From: Gymnothorax reevesii | Taxonomy: Eukaryota; Chordata; Actinopteri; Anguilliformes; Muraenidae | Reading direction: 5' to 3' | DNA: 64,000 bases | Assembly (NCBI GenBank): GCA_029721435.1 | Contig: CM056583.1 | Span: forward strand, 58,308,120-58,372,119 | Part shown: positions 12,601 through 23,991 of the stretch, piece by piece | Layout: the number at the start of each line of letters is the position of its first letter | Position numbering within the stretch: position 1 is the stretch's first letter | Program-made: the position numbers and the translations under genes | Notes under the pieces: model-generated | Seen by the model: the letters and a program-made list of their open reading frames with translations, nothing else | Databases searched by the model: none | What the model was told of the DNA's origin: nothing

Positions 12601-12720
12601 AATAAGAGAATCTGAGTCAAGGGGTTGAAAGTTTTTTTTTCTGCATAGAGCCATCAGAGGTTCCATACTTGGCTTGCCTGACCTGCTTTACTGATTTCTT
12701 CATCTGGCCCCTCAAACCAT
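9676..12720. other. Gene-free stretch
   Basis: No supported gene. The plus-strand frame at 10511-10906 spans a low-complexity lysine- and asparagine-rich stretch and shows no domain. A run of about 14 T lies near 11589-11605. The block 12390-12620 is evenly composed and free of repeats, and could be conserved non-coding sequence. Confidence 0.35.
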
Positions 12721-12732
12721 CGGTGACGCATC

Positions 12733-12786
12733 ATGTCCTCTCTCTTGCTCTCCCTCTCTCCTTCTCTCCTCCCTTTCCTTTGCAGC
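12733..12786 (+). other. Long CT-rich tract ending in CAG (possible splice acceptor)
   Basis: About 50 bases almost purely of C and T (12735-12781) end in TTTGCAG at 12780-12786, the textbook shape of a polypyrimidine tract and 3' splice site. The following sequence is open for only 13 codons in the best frame (CHSKSRRPHSKGL then TGA). It could be the last coding exon of an unseen plus-strand gene, but a simple CT repeat ending by chance in CAG is equally possible. Confidence 0.2.
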
Positions 12787-13652
12787 TGTCACAGTAAAAG
12801 CCGGAGGCCCCACTCTAAGGGGCTGTGACTTACATGTAAAGTGGCATTAAAGCAAAGTGACCACCTCATGACTGTGTTATGGCCCCTAATTTGTCATTAC
12901 ATTTACAACAACAGCAACAGCAAGGGATGACAGACACAGTTATTAAAACTTAAACACATTTAATTAACAAAGACAATAACAACTCACTAATCTACTATCT
13001 ACAACTAATAACCAAGATTGAATACAACAAAAAACAGAAATATTTACAGTCCCTTTTTGGTGGGGTGGCTTGGTGATTTCTTGGGTGAGGAAAATGCTCT
13101 AACACAGGCAAAAATCCACAAAAGAAACTTCACAGGTCTTGAACAGAATGACAGGTCTGGTCACATGTATCCTTCTTCTTGCAATTTCTCCTACCACTTT
13201 ACTGTCTCAATTCTCCCCTTTATATACTCTTTTGCAGACCCCTCCCACCTTTTAGACTTTTTTTTCCTTTTCTCTGGGACTTGTTTCAGACATGCCCGAA
13301 ACATGCCCAAACCTAGCTCCAGTCTGAGCTTAACAAAAAAAAAGGTAAATACTGCTATCCAGTGGCCTATATTCACATTACAACTGTTCCAACCACAGCA
13401 GTGTACACAGCTTCAACTTCACAACATTATCAGCATGTCCATGATGCAATATGCAAACAGGCACGTAGATTGGGGTTACACGGGTGGAACCCAATTTCCC
13501 TTTTAAAATTAAATTCTGTGAAGTTCAGGGTAATTCTCTGCTTTTGGCAACATGTAGAAACCCACACTTATATCCACACATATGGGATATGCTCAACCAG
13601 GCACAGCTCATGCAAGCTCAGAAAACACACGTGCACAAAAACAATTGCAAAC

Positions 13653-13702
13653 ATGCACACACACACACACTCACACACACGCACACACACACACACACAC
13701 AG
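13653..13702 (+). repeat. (CA)n microsatellite
   Basis: Near-perfect CA dinucleotide array with a few TC and GC interruptions. The histidine/threonine-rich and cysteine/valine-rich reading frames predicted across it on both strands (13362-14020, 13568-13800) are artefacts of the repeat. Confidence 0.95.
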
Positions 13703-15490
13703 AGTGCATACAAAATCACACATATGAATGCATTCATGCACAGAAGCACACAAATACAAGTTATCCCCCTCTCCTCTCTTCCCTCCCACCTCTCATCCAT
13801 TTCTCCCTCTTTGATGATGGGAGCATGTTGGTATCATATTACTGAGTTTGCCAGATCACTGCACAATGTGAAACCCAAAATAGATCTTTTTACTTTGGTC
13901 CAGATACGAGCTGCGTCAGGTTTGCACTCAGAGCATTTATCCGACAGACTCAGAAGACCTGCTATGGAGAAGAGGCCCCAAAGGTTGACATTCGCAATTC
14001 AGATGTCAGGGGGTAACTAATAGTATCTGAGGGAAATGGTAATTAGGACTTTTGAGATCACAAATGAACGCTTCTACGCTTGCAAGTGCATCTGCAAGAA
14101 AGGCCTTTCTTTTAACACCAGGAAATTAGTTTAGCTTGTTTCCATCCTCTGTGATGGTTTAGTTTACCTGAAAACACAGAGCAGTGATACTTTTGAAAAT
14201 GACAGCTTTCCATTCCCATGACGAGGCCTGAGGACTGTTGAACTGTAGGATGTACCGTCAGTTCCCCTCCCGCAGTCTCAAATATAATGACTGCAGCCAG
14301 AGAGTGACATTGTACCATTGTGCCACTGTACCAATAATACAAAAAACTAAGCGTTTTCCACGAATCCCATAGTTATGCCTGAGAGTTCTGTGTTGCCCGT
14401 CTTATGATTTACAGTCCGCAGCCATGTGTGGAATTCTCATTATTAAAGGAAGCTAATGTTGGAATCGCACTGCGTAGAATTAGACCATTTACGTTACGGT
14501 CACCATTATGGCTTAGTCATTATTATGCCATTGTTATCACTTCTTTTCCATCTTCCTCGGGAACTGAGCATTTGGAGGGTGGGTATAAATTACCAAGCCA
14601 TAAGTATTCCCATTGGAGGGTATTACAGAGACTTTAATATGATTTCCTGAGTGTTGTGGCAGTAACGCTGAATGGCGGACTTCTGCGCGAGTCGGTCCTC
14701 AGACGGGGTCCATTGGCTGTGCCTTAGCGCCTCTGGCGAAGATCCATTTCCCAAGTGCCTTAACACCCGCTGCGGGATAATTTCTCAGCAGTGACATTAG
14801 CCTTTATTGCCATTGTGAAATGGAGCTGGTTTCAATGCTGTAATATGGACGCTCTAATGCACAGAAATGGGATTGCATGTTGGTTTGTAGCACTCACCCT
14901 CGGGGATGCACCGTTGCCTTGAGGCACTCATCATTTAAAATGCACTATGACCATACCCTGGACACAAGTTATCTTAAGCTGATGCCAAGTGTCTGAAATA
15001 TAATGGATTGGATGAATGTGACAGATCATCAGGCTATATGCACAGTGAGGTTCAAGGTTCTCTCTGGGAATCCAGTGTTTCAGCTCGACAGTTCTGCCGC
15101 AGTGACAGGAAGGCTCAGCAGGGGGATGTAGTTTTATGAGGTCATAGTTAATGATTTAATTTAATCATAAAACAGCAAAGATTTTGGCCCCATACAGAAA
15201 AATTAAATTAGCAAGCTCCGCTTAAAGACTTCACCTCTCTTTCCCTTTTCTTGGGCTGCTGACACATTCTCATCAGATTTCACGATATTACCCATTTCAT
15301 CAAATCATGACTTGGAAGGGGCATGTATTCCTTCTTCTTTGAAGATGCTATGACAGTTTGCTATGATGGGTGGTCTTAATTTTATAAGCATGTTAATTCA
15401 GATCGTCAGTGCATTAGGGAAACTGCTCCATACATGTTTCAAAGTAGAGCTGTGCACTATAGTGATGACATCCAAATTCTTTATTTAGTT
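13703..15490. other. Gene-free stretch, candidate conserved non-coding DNA
   Basis: No supported gene. The part 14150-14900 has balanced base composition, no simple repeats and no transposon ends. It contains short homeodomain- and CCAAT-like words such as CATTATTAAAGG and CCATTGGCTG, which is how vertebrate enhancer-type conserved elements often look. Conservation cannot be judged without another genome. Confidence 0.3.
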
Positions 15491-15499
15491 TGTATTTTA

Positions 15500-15720
15500 T
15501 TTTATTTTTTTATATTTAACCTTTATTTAATCAGGTTGGTCCCATTGAGACTAAAATCTCTTTTACTCGAGAGAAGTGGAGGTGATACATTTTATGTACT
15601 TTCCTGCAGCGGCAGTGAAAGCCTAGTAGCAGAAAGCCTAATAAGAGTAACACAGCTGTTTGAATGTAGAGGAAACACAGGATGTCCACCTGTCCATCAC
15701 ATGACCTCCAAAAGGATCCA
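15500..15720. repeat. Fish interspersed repeat (TTTAACCTTTATTTAATCAGG type)
   Basis: The block begins with TTTAACCTTTATTTAATCAG and continues with GTTGGTCCCATTGAGACTAAAATC and a CTCTTTT/GAGAGAAG complement. I recognise this from memory as a widespread vertebrate, especially fish, LINE-tail-like repeat. The family name is not certain. The overlapping frames at 15434-15805 and 15531-15737 are not genes. Confidence 0.5.
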
Positions 15721-15861
15721 ACTGAGAGAAACTTCACACATCATTAGCATAGCCATTCAAGAGAAGAAACCAGTCAAGCAGGAAGCAAAACTACATTTAC
15801 TTTAGCTATTCATCAGATCTCTAAAAGTCTCAACATGCTTCTGATTGGTCTTCTCCTTCAG

Positions 15862-15905
15862 TGTGTGTGTGCGTGTGCGTGCGTGTGTGTTTGTGAGTGT
15901 GTGTG
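15862..15905 (+). repeat. (GT)n microsatellite, interrupted
   Basis: GT dinucleotide array with GC and TTT interruptions. Confidence 0.85.
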
Positions 15906-16021
15906 GCTTTGGGTGGGGGTGTTTGCATGCGTGCCCACATCCGTGCAGGTTCATATATACTATAGCTTATAAAGAGTTGCAAAAATAGGTTTTAGCCACA
16001 TCAAATTTATCAACAAACATT

Positions 16022-17520
16022 TATACTGAATAAAAATAAATGCAACTCTTCTTATTGTGAGAAGTATGACCACGTTCAGAAACTCACTGTGCTTTCATTG
16101 ATTCTTGACAGTTTGTATGACCTAATTGCAAGACATTTCAATCACTGGTCGAAACAAACAAACATGATTCTCATGGCAGCATAGATGATAAAGGAGATGG
16201 GGTCTATTTTCCAAATTGCAGAAATCAATATGCGAAATATCCACTGTTGGCCTGCTGCATTGCTGAACATCTCCACCATATAGACCAAACCACATGGTCA
16301 TTGGTAACATGGAGGACGTGTTCCCACTCGTCATCAAGAGCTGCACGGGATTGGCAGATATTGGATGGCGCTGGGAACCTATCACAAACTTGTCAATCAA
16401 GTACATCCCAAAGATCCTTAATGGGCGACAAATCCAGGGAATAAGGTGGCCATTCAAGCACACAAATATTTCAGCCTCATGGAAGTCTGTGCATACATGG
16501 GTGACTTGGGGTCTGGCATTACCATGCTGTAATACAATGTTGTTTTGACGGATGAATGGTCGGACAATAGGCGGCAGTATCGCATGGCTATATTGCACTG
16601 CATTCAAGTTATCATCAATGAAATGCAGTTGGGTGCAATTTTCAGAGAATATTCCCACCCAAATCAGCATTCCTTCACCACAGTGTGCCACTGTATGCAC
16701 TACGCTGACGTCTATGTAATGTTCCCCTGTCTGGCACCAGACACATTGCAGTCTGTCTGCTCTGTGAAGCTGGAAACGGGACTCGTCAGTAATGAGAGCA
16801 GCCCTCCATTGTGCCATCAGCTATCGAACATGTCTGTTCGCCTAGTCAAGTGGAGCTGAGGTGAGGTCCAGTCCACAAACAGGACAACGCACATGGAGAT
16901 GGACTTCCCAGGGACAATTTCTCATGGTTTGTGCAGAAATTTGGAGGTTGTGAAGAACACCTCTTTCATCTATATTGGCTATCGCTGCTGTTAGATGGTC
17001 CCGGAGATGGACAGTCCGAATATAATGGTATTGGGGGAAGGTCATCACACACAGTCGTCACACAAGTGGGTGGTTTGCTGTTGGGCCTAATTCTTTAAAA
17101 AGGTGTCTTAGGCAACTTGTTGTTGAAACGTGGACATTAAGTGCCCTTGCGACAGCCCTGAAAGACTTCCCTGTATTGAATGTGCCAATGGCACGCTCCC
17201 TGAGGTTTTGAGTCATCGTCGGTATTTTGAAAAATTACTTAACTGGGATTTTGGGGTGACCTTTTATTGATCAGAGGACAGAGAGTGCCTGGGGTGACTA
17301 TACCTGATATTCAATGACTCTGGATCAGGCCCCATCTTTCTGACGGGCCAATTTTGATGACGAGCACAAAGTCGACAATGATATGGTGAAGTTGACTGAA
17401 ATGCATCCAGAACAGAAGCACACAACCTTGGTCACATAATTTAACCAAATCAACCACTGATATAATTTATAGGAATATTGAAAGGATTAAACTGTTGCAT
17501 TTATAGTTTTGTTCAATATA
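16022..17520 (-). mobile_element. Tc1-family transposon, decayed
   Basis: Both ends carry an inverted repeat: TATACTGAATAAAAATAAAT on the left at 16022 and its diverged complement ending TTCAATATA at 17520, each with TA at the outer edge as expected for Tc1/mariner target duplication. Between them lies one minus-strand transposase remnant. The length, 1.5 kb, is normal for a complete element. The TIRs differ at several bases and the gene is broken, so the copy is old. Confidence 0.8.
16122..17216 (-). pseudogene. Tc1-like transposase (DD34E), frameshifted
   Basis: Read on the minus strand from the likely start MTQNLRERAIG at 17216, the protein shows the N-terminal helix-turn-helix region (ALNVHVSTTSCLRHLF). 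After frameshifts near 17048 and 16845 comes the catalytic half: LITDESRFQLHRADRLQ (first Asp), MLIWVGIFSENCTQLHFIDD, and IVLQHGNARPQVTHVCTDF, where the second catalytic Asp has become Gly (HGNARP for the usual HDNARP). The third motif, normally WPAYSPDMSPIEHVWD, is degraded to GHLIPWICRPLRIFGMY. The length, about 365 codons, equals that of intact Tc1 transposases. Loss of two catalytic residues and the frameshifts make it inactive. Confidence 0.85.
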
Positions 17521-20500
17521 TCTTGGCTAAATGAAAAATGAAACCGATGAAGGAAATATTGATCATTGATACAACTTAGAACTCCAAGAACACAGGCATT
17601 ACTTACTGCCAAGCATTCAATATTTCAGTTCAAGCCCAGTACATCACCTGACTGGCTGTCCTTTGCAGAAACTTTGCCCTGGACTTATGAGCGCAAAACA
17701 TGAAACTTATGAATGTGTTATTCTTTTGCATAGCACTGGTTGTGTCCTCGTGAACTAGTCTTTTGCTGAATTAAAGTATTTCACCCTTAAAATGTGCAAT
17801 TAATTTATGACGTTGATTTGAAATCAGAGACAAGCTTAGAAATAAAAGCACAAATACTGAGATAATTGCCTCTGGCCTCGGAATCAGCACTTTCACAGCC
17901 TCCACAGAATGGCAGTAATCGCAGAAAAAACAAATATATGGGGAATCTGACAAAGGAACAAAATGCTCTCTTGCTGCCTGGTTTTGGCACTAAATCTGTT
18001 GCATTTTATATCTGACCAATGTTCTGGATGATGTTGGTCACTCGTTAGTCTTGGTATTTCTTCCAGGTTTTACAAGTGATGTAAGGTGATTTTTACATTT
18101 GGAAACCTGTCAACTCACCCCTTGGTTTAAGGTCATGGTTTGAAAATCGGAATGAAGATTATTTGTGGCTGTCCACTATTCCTGTCAGGCTGGTTACTAT
18201 GATCAACTATATAGCAAGTTAGGAAATTCAAAATGTAAAAACGGCTGAGAATTGACTGCTGCAGTACTGTCGTCAGTGAAGAGTACCTGAATGCCGTATA
18301 TTTGTGGTAGTTGTTTAATTATGGCTGTGTGAGGTGTATGACATTTTATTTGGTTCGTCAAGATCTCTGTGTTTTGTTCTGCCACAATGGTGCATCACAA
18401 CACAGGTTACACTTGATATCCGATAGGTTACCGGGGATTTTCAGAGTGTAATTCCACTGCAATAACCACCAACTAATGAAGCTGTCCCAACGTAATATTT
18501 CTACTTAATGGCCTTATTACATCAATGTATTCCGGGAGCCTTTCAAACACATATGATATTTTGTTCTCTCATAGCCACATAATGCATGCGTATACCCCCT
18601 CCAGCCTAACACACACATACACTCACAGCCATATTTCACAGTACAAGGATGTTAATAGCTTAACGGCTTGATGTTGAACAAAGTCTCTGAACACATTGAA
18701 ACATCTTGGATAAGATTGATTTGGCCATGAACTTCAATTTTACCTGGTAAATTTGGCGGAAGTATGGTTATTTTATGAACTGTCATGTGAGGGAAAGCAT
18801 GTCAAGCAGCAGTAGGCTTATGAGATATGGGGAAGACAGTGATTAAAGTGATGACAGTGATGAACACATCCACACACCACGAATAACAAAAGAGCCACTT
18901 GCAGATACACACTGAGCAAAGGCTGTTTTAAGTAGTATATCCAGTATGTCCTCAAATGGCTTGATGAGAAAGAGGTAGTTTGTTCACTTAACACTATCAC
19001 TACCCACAAAAGATGGGTGGCATGATATATCCAATGATCTACCTCCCTGACTTGTGCAATCACATTTACTGAGATGTGACTAATGAGAATTGACCTACTC
19101 AAAAAAAATTAGGTAAATTATTCAATTTATTGACAATTCTGGGCATACCTCAGACTTGCAACAAAAAATGTGTGAAACGTTTGTGAAATGGAGTCAAAAA
19201 CAGCACAAGGGAAAAAGCAGTAAGAAAAATATCCCGTTGCAGAGAAGCTAGGGTGAGGCGAAGTACTGAGATGTGATCCCAACTGGTGTAAAAACCTTGA
19301 GCTTGAACACGAGGCTGCTCCCAGAGCAAGTATTTTTAATATGTACTGCGCTCGTTGAGAGTTCGATATCGCTGAAAATCTATGTCTTAACACATCAGTG
19401 TTAATTCATTAAGGATGCATTTTTTATGATGGCTGAGAGTGCTGCTGCCAGCGTCATCAATAAAATATACAACATAAATAATGGATACCTGACGGAGGTG
19501 GAATCATTTCCCCAGGATCTGCTCACATGAAGGGTGTTCAGTATGACAAACAAAATTCCTTGGGATATGATTGAGGGCTCAAAAGGCCTTATATTAAAAT
19601 TAGGGCATGAGTTTTTTTCTTCAGCTTGTGCCCTACTGTATTTAAACACTGCATGCTTGAACTGGGGTCTTATGAAAAGCAATGCGCTTGTATAGCCAAC
19701 TTGTGCATACATCTACAACTCATAAAAGGCTGGGATGGTACGATAAATCAAAATTAAAACTGAGAGCATGTCATTATCCATATAAAGAACCAAACACCGA
19801 TACAGTGCACAACTCAAAAAGGAGCATTTATTGATAGGACTACAGCCATAGAAGGGGTGGGGCTGAAGCCGAGAACTGTGAGTGGGTCAGTCCAGCTTTG
19901 TTGGTGTTAACTGGAGAGGATAGGCGGCATCTCTGTTGCCTGGCCAGTGCCCGTCCCGGAGCAGAAGCCAGATGGTGAATTCCCCTCAATGAGGCAGGAC
20001 TGCTAGACAACTCTCCTGTGATCCGGAAAAACTTAGTACGTGTGTAACTTTTGGTAGAAACTGAGTTTAACCTTCATTTGCAGTAATTAAGAGCAGTGAA
20101 AATCTTAAAACACTAGCTATTAGTGTCATTTGAATTTTCAAAATCAAGTTTCTATCATATTTTTTCTGTTCGGAAAAGTCCAAAACCTAAAATATTTGTT
20201 CAATTGCCAGATATTTACCACTGATAAACTCACTAGGTTTTTCCAGATCACGTGACAACTGGATCAAAGAGTTTTGCGGGACCGCAGTCTCAATCCTGTG
20301 GACCCATAAAGGTTTCGGAGGTGTTCCTAATAAACAGGCTTAGAGGAACAGATTGATACAGATGATGAACAGGAAAATAATCGCAATCCAGGATACTGAT
20401 ATCAAGGCATGGGAATTTGTTCCATTAATAGACTCAGACGAGTGATTATGTTTTTCTCTAACATTTAAGTATTGATGAACACACAAGAGATGAGCTTCAC

Positions 20501-20807
20501 TCAAAACTGGAAAATAAATTGACTGTTAGACTTAGTAGGACAAAGCATTTCAATCCAGCGACAATACTAGACGGAAAGTAAGCGTGTATACACAGACGAC
20601 ACACACAAAGAGCAGAGCACATAATGGATCACACCTGGGCACATGGAAAAAAATGAGACAATAAGTCACTTAAAGGAGACAAAACTACAGAACATGCACA
20701 GGTCACTGAAAAGGGAGAGGAGACCATCACGGGCTCACAAAGTTTGTCACAGATGCAAGGGTGGAGGTTAAATGTGAAAGCTGGCTGGGGCATGGTTGTA
20801 TGTTGTA
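17521..20807. other. Gene-free stretch
   Basis: No supported gene. Minus-strand frames at 17771-17990, 18203-18385, 18818-19102, 19127-19393 and 19401-19712 show no recognisable domain. The block 19780-20040 is G+C richer and resembles in general style the block 29940-30240, but I could not align the two convincingly. Confidence 0.35.
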
Positions 20808-21475
20808 TGACTAGCGAACTTTACAATCATTGTCAGTGACTAGCTACTGACAATTAACAGCTGGACAAATCTTTGTAGCCCAAGATCGGATAGGTAACAG
20901 TTTTAACCCTAAGAATTTTTTGAAGAAGAACAATTATTTGGAGTTTTCAGACCTATCCCAATTTAATAGCAAAGCATTCTTGTAGTGTAAATCTTAAATC
21001 TCAAATTCAGTGTCCACTTGAACTTCAAACAAAAACTGGGTGCCAGCTTGGTACTCACATTCAGTTGCTGTCTGTTTGCCTAGGCAAAAAAAAGTAAGAC
21101 GCCACAGGATAAGAGCTGTGCTCAGTGGCCAAAATTACCCAGCGAGGTAGCACTGTGGCTAGCTGAAGTAATGCCGTTTGATTTTTTTTCAGGTGTTCAG
21201 CTGCTGCACTTCACACAAATAGACAAAATTAGGAATCTACTTTGGGCAGTATTACTCTCGCCTCATCTTTTTCTCTTCTTTTTTCTCCCAATTTGTGTTT
21301 GTTCTTTGATGACTACATTTTCAGGGATGTCGCTGAGAAAGGCTAGCTAGATAATCTAAAAAGCCTTCTCTAACACTTGATTGGTCATCACATTCCCCAT
21401 AAATCTCCACAAAAAGAAAGCAAGTGGAAGGATATTTTCCATTATATAAACAGTAAATATGCGGCCTAACCCTTC
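20808..21475. repeat. Diverged interspersed repeat, copy A, left part
   Basis: This aligns with 54044-54715. Shared anchors are AGCGAACTTTAC/AGCAAACTTTAC, a TTGTAGTGTAAATCTTAAATCTC-like block, GGGTGCCAGCTTGGTACTCACATTCAG versus GGGTGCTAGCTCGGCACCCACATCCAG, GATGTCGCTGAGAAAGGCT versus GATGCTGAGAAAGGCT, and AAATCTCCACAAAAAGAAAGC versus AAATCTCGACAAAAAGAAAGC. It continues at 22780 after an insertion. No protein motif was found, and the family is unknown to me. Confidence 0.6.
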
Positions 21476-21659
21476 TAAAAATGTTCTATAAGAATCAAAT
21501 AGGACAATTCAAAAGAATTTCAATAGAACTTTAGTACCTCAAGTCCTATAGAAAAAAGCATTATAGAAAATTTCTGTAGGAAACAGTTCCATAGAAAATC
21601 TCCATAGAATTTTTTTCTTTTTTTCCCCAGCAGACCCTTACCAATTTGCAACCCTTGTG

Positions 21660-21775
21660 TGCTACTCTGAAAATCCACAGCCGGCTGGTGTGACCGGGGC
21701 TCAAACTTGCGCCATGATAGACATTGCTGATCCACAATACGACATCTTAACCGAGTGAGCTATCCTGCAGCGCGT
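21660..21775 (-). repeat. tRNA-derived SINE head (A and B boxes)
   Basis: On the minus strand, GATAGCTCACTCGGTTAAGATG (about 21768-21747) matches the tRNA A-box consensus TAGCTCAGTNGGTTA. About 45 bases further, GTTTGAGCCCC (about 21704-21694) matches the B box GGTTCGANNCC. The remaining sequence does not fold into a clean cloverleaf, so this looks like a SINE promoter region and not a functional tRNA gene. Confidence 0.5.
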
Positions 21776-22605
21776 ACATTCATTGTTAGAAATAGCATTT
21801 AGATGTATAAAGATGGTAGGAATAAGTCTTAGCAGACCTCAAATTGTATTCAAATAAATTCTAAATCTGTATATAATCTGGAATCACATGCATGTGAATG
21901 GAGAGAAATAATTTGATCGAATTTTTAAAATTAAGGGAAGAGTTCAAAAGCTCAAACTTTCAACATAATTCTGTCTTTGTAAGCAAAAGAGGAACACGCA
22001 TTTTCCATTATAGCATAATAAAGATGTAATGCCTTACATTTATATTTTTGAATTGCTGCCGAGGAAATGGAAAGAGGCTTTCATATACCATAACTGAAAT
22101 ACTGCTGAGTTGTGTGGTCAGTCAGTCAATAAATCGTCTGATCAGAGAATCAGTGAGTTGGTATGTGCCTGGTACGCCATGAGCTTAAGTTAAAAACCTG
22201 AAATTTAAAAGGTACAAGATCTCCTTCCTACTTCAGTATAATGGATATCACTGCATATTGCACACTTTCATAGCATTTGTCCGGTCTCTCACTTCTAGAA
22301 CCCGCACACATAAGGTAAATTGACCCTTCAACAGAGTATTGCAAGGAGTTACAAGATGTCTTTTCCATTAAGCTTTTGTTCTATTAGAAGGTCCTAAAGA
22401 CCATCAAAGTCCTATAGAACAGGTTTTTCAACTAGGGTGTTCTATAGGAAGGTCTTATTGAACAGCAATAATATCAAAGGACTTTATTTTCCATAGAGGT
22501 GTTCTATAGGTTTCTTTAGCAAATTCCAATAGAACACACAGAAAATTCTATAGAACATGCTGTTCTATTAAAATGTTCTATAGAGTTCCATTGATGATCC
22601 ATAAA

Positions 22606-22608
<3 letters not shown>

Positions 22609-22638
<30 letters not shown>

Positions 22639-22657
22639 TATTATTATTATTATTATA
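22609..22657. repeat. (AAT)n/(ATT)n palindromic microsatellite
   Basis: A run of AAT triplets turns directly into a run of ATT triplets, forming a perfect inverted repeat able to fold into a cruciform. Confidence 0.9.
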
Positions 22658-22737
22658 AAATTCTATAGAATTCCATAGAAGTCCTATAGAACATTTTTTG
22701 CTGGGATGTACCATCAATTTCAATAAAAAATCAATTA

Positions 22738-22770
22738 TCTATATATATATATATATATAATATTTATATT
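22738..22770. repeat. (AT)n microsatellite
   Basis: TATATATAT array followed by TAATATTTATATTATTATTATTA. Confidence 0.85.
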
Positions 22771-22779
22771 ATTATTATT

Positions 22780-23090
22780 AATCATCACATTTGGACTCGG
22801 GTGCAATTGCACTTTTGGTGTTTCCACTGCTGGTTACATGAGCTTGAATATCAGCAAATGTTTGAATTTTCTTCACTTTCCACAACCTTCACTGACCACT
22901 ATACATTATCCTCGCGCAATCCGGAAACTCAGTTCTGGTGGAATTGACAGTGAAAGCAATTGATTGGATATATAGCTATGTTAGTAGCCAGTTCACTATC
23001 ATGTCTATTAAAGCTATTCTTACCTTTCTGGAATTTTTACACTTTTCTTTTGTCACCTTAAAATGCTCCTAATAAGCATATGGCACACTT
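22780..23090. repeat. Diverged interspersed repeat, copy A, right part
   Basis: This aligns with about 54970-55240. Anchors are GGACTCGGGTGCAATTGC versus GAGCTCGGGTGCAACATC, AATATCAGCAAATGTTTGAA versus AATATCAGCTAATGTTTAAA, TTCACTTTCCACAACCTTC versus TTCACTTTCCACAAGCTTC, and the ATATAGCTATGTTAGT/ATATAGCTACATTAGT block. It is the continuation of the copy at 20808. Confidence 0.6.
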
Positions 23091-23305
23091 AAATGTAAAA
23101 GAAATCCACCAGGTGTTGAAACTCATCGATATTCAATTCTCATATACCGTATTAATCCGAATATAAGACGACCCTGAATATAAGACGACCCCTCTTTTTC
23201 AAGACCCATATTTGGAAAAATACTTTTTATTTGGACAAAATTTCATTTGCATTAAAGAAAAATCATTGTTTGCCTTGAACATTTCAACATCTTTGATGTT
23301 TATGC

Positions 23306-23321
23306 GGGGGGGGGGGGGGGG
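23306..23321 (+). repeat. G16 homopolymer
   Basis: Sixteen G in a row in the 3' untranslated part of the pogo element. It is prone to length error in sequencing. Confidence 0.95.
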
Positions 23322-23991
23322 AATCGTAAAATCTTTTAGCCAGGGCCGGCGCTAGACGGCTAAATTTGGGGTAAAATATCCTACCCTTTATTGACTACAA
23401 TTAGTCCTGGCTAATTCTAGATGGTTTTCCTTATAAACACGTTTTCCAATTCAAGATTAACTCAGTGGCAATTGAAGACACGGCTTCTCTCCCCCATGCG
23501 ATCTAACAGCGACAAAATAATGGGCTACAGTCAGTACAGAAAAATAATTAAATTATAAATAAGTCTATGCACTGGGACAGAGCAACGGTAATTTTTTCCC
23601 AGCGAGAGCAGCATTTCAGAACTCCCTTGCGAAAGAAGGTAATTTCGGCGACAAGTGCGCACACCTGTTTTTGCTGCACGGTCACGCAACTTGCTGTCAA
23701 AAATAGACAGCTGTCCGATTGGAAAATGTAAACGGACGGAACCACGGACTTGTCACCAGAATTACCAGAAGATTTCTGAAATGCCGCTCTCGCAGGAAAA
23801 AAAGTTACGTCGCTGAGTGCCAGTACATAGACCAAACGCTTTAACAGTGCAATTAAATGAGCATAGCCTACTGGCTAGACTTGTGCAATAAACTGCGCAT
23901 ATTTTCTTGACAAACATTGTCAGAACTGTCTGCAAAATGTGAGAACAATAACATCTAAAAACACCACGAACAGTTTTTTTTTTTTCCCCAT

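Larger units (their letters stand above)
21476..22720. mobile_element. Insertion rich in TCTATAGA palindromes
   Basis: This block interrupts the repeat shared with 54 kb. Its two flanks (21476-21620 and 22375-22705) contain many variants of TTCTATAGAAC and CCATAGAA, many of them self-complementary. The right end finishes with CATAGAAGTCCTATAGAACA, then TTTTTTGCTGGG, and the left flank contains CCCCAGCAG at 21626. This suggests an element with CCCAGCAAAA-type termini and palindromic subterminal repeats. Exact ends and target duplication are not clear. It encloses a SINE-like block and an AT-rich core. Confidence 0.5.

Noticed and set aside
13362..14020. Long plus- and minus-strand frames rich in His/Thr or Cys/Val
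   Set aside because: They are translations of the CA microsatellite and its flanks.
21660..21775. Functional tRNA gene on the minus strand
   Set aside because: The A and B boxes are only approximate and no complete cloverleaf or acceptor stem was found.
23338..23370. CAGGGCCGGCGCTAGACGG resembling a hAT terminus
   Set aside because: No matching inverted end or duplication was found, and it lies inside the pogo element.
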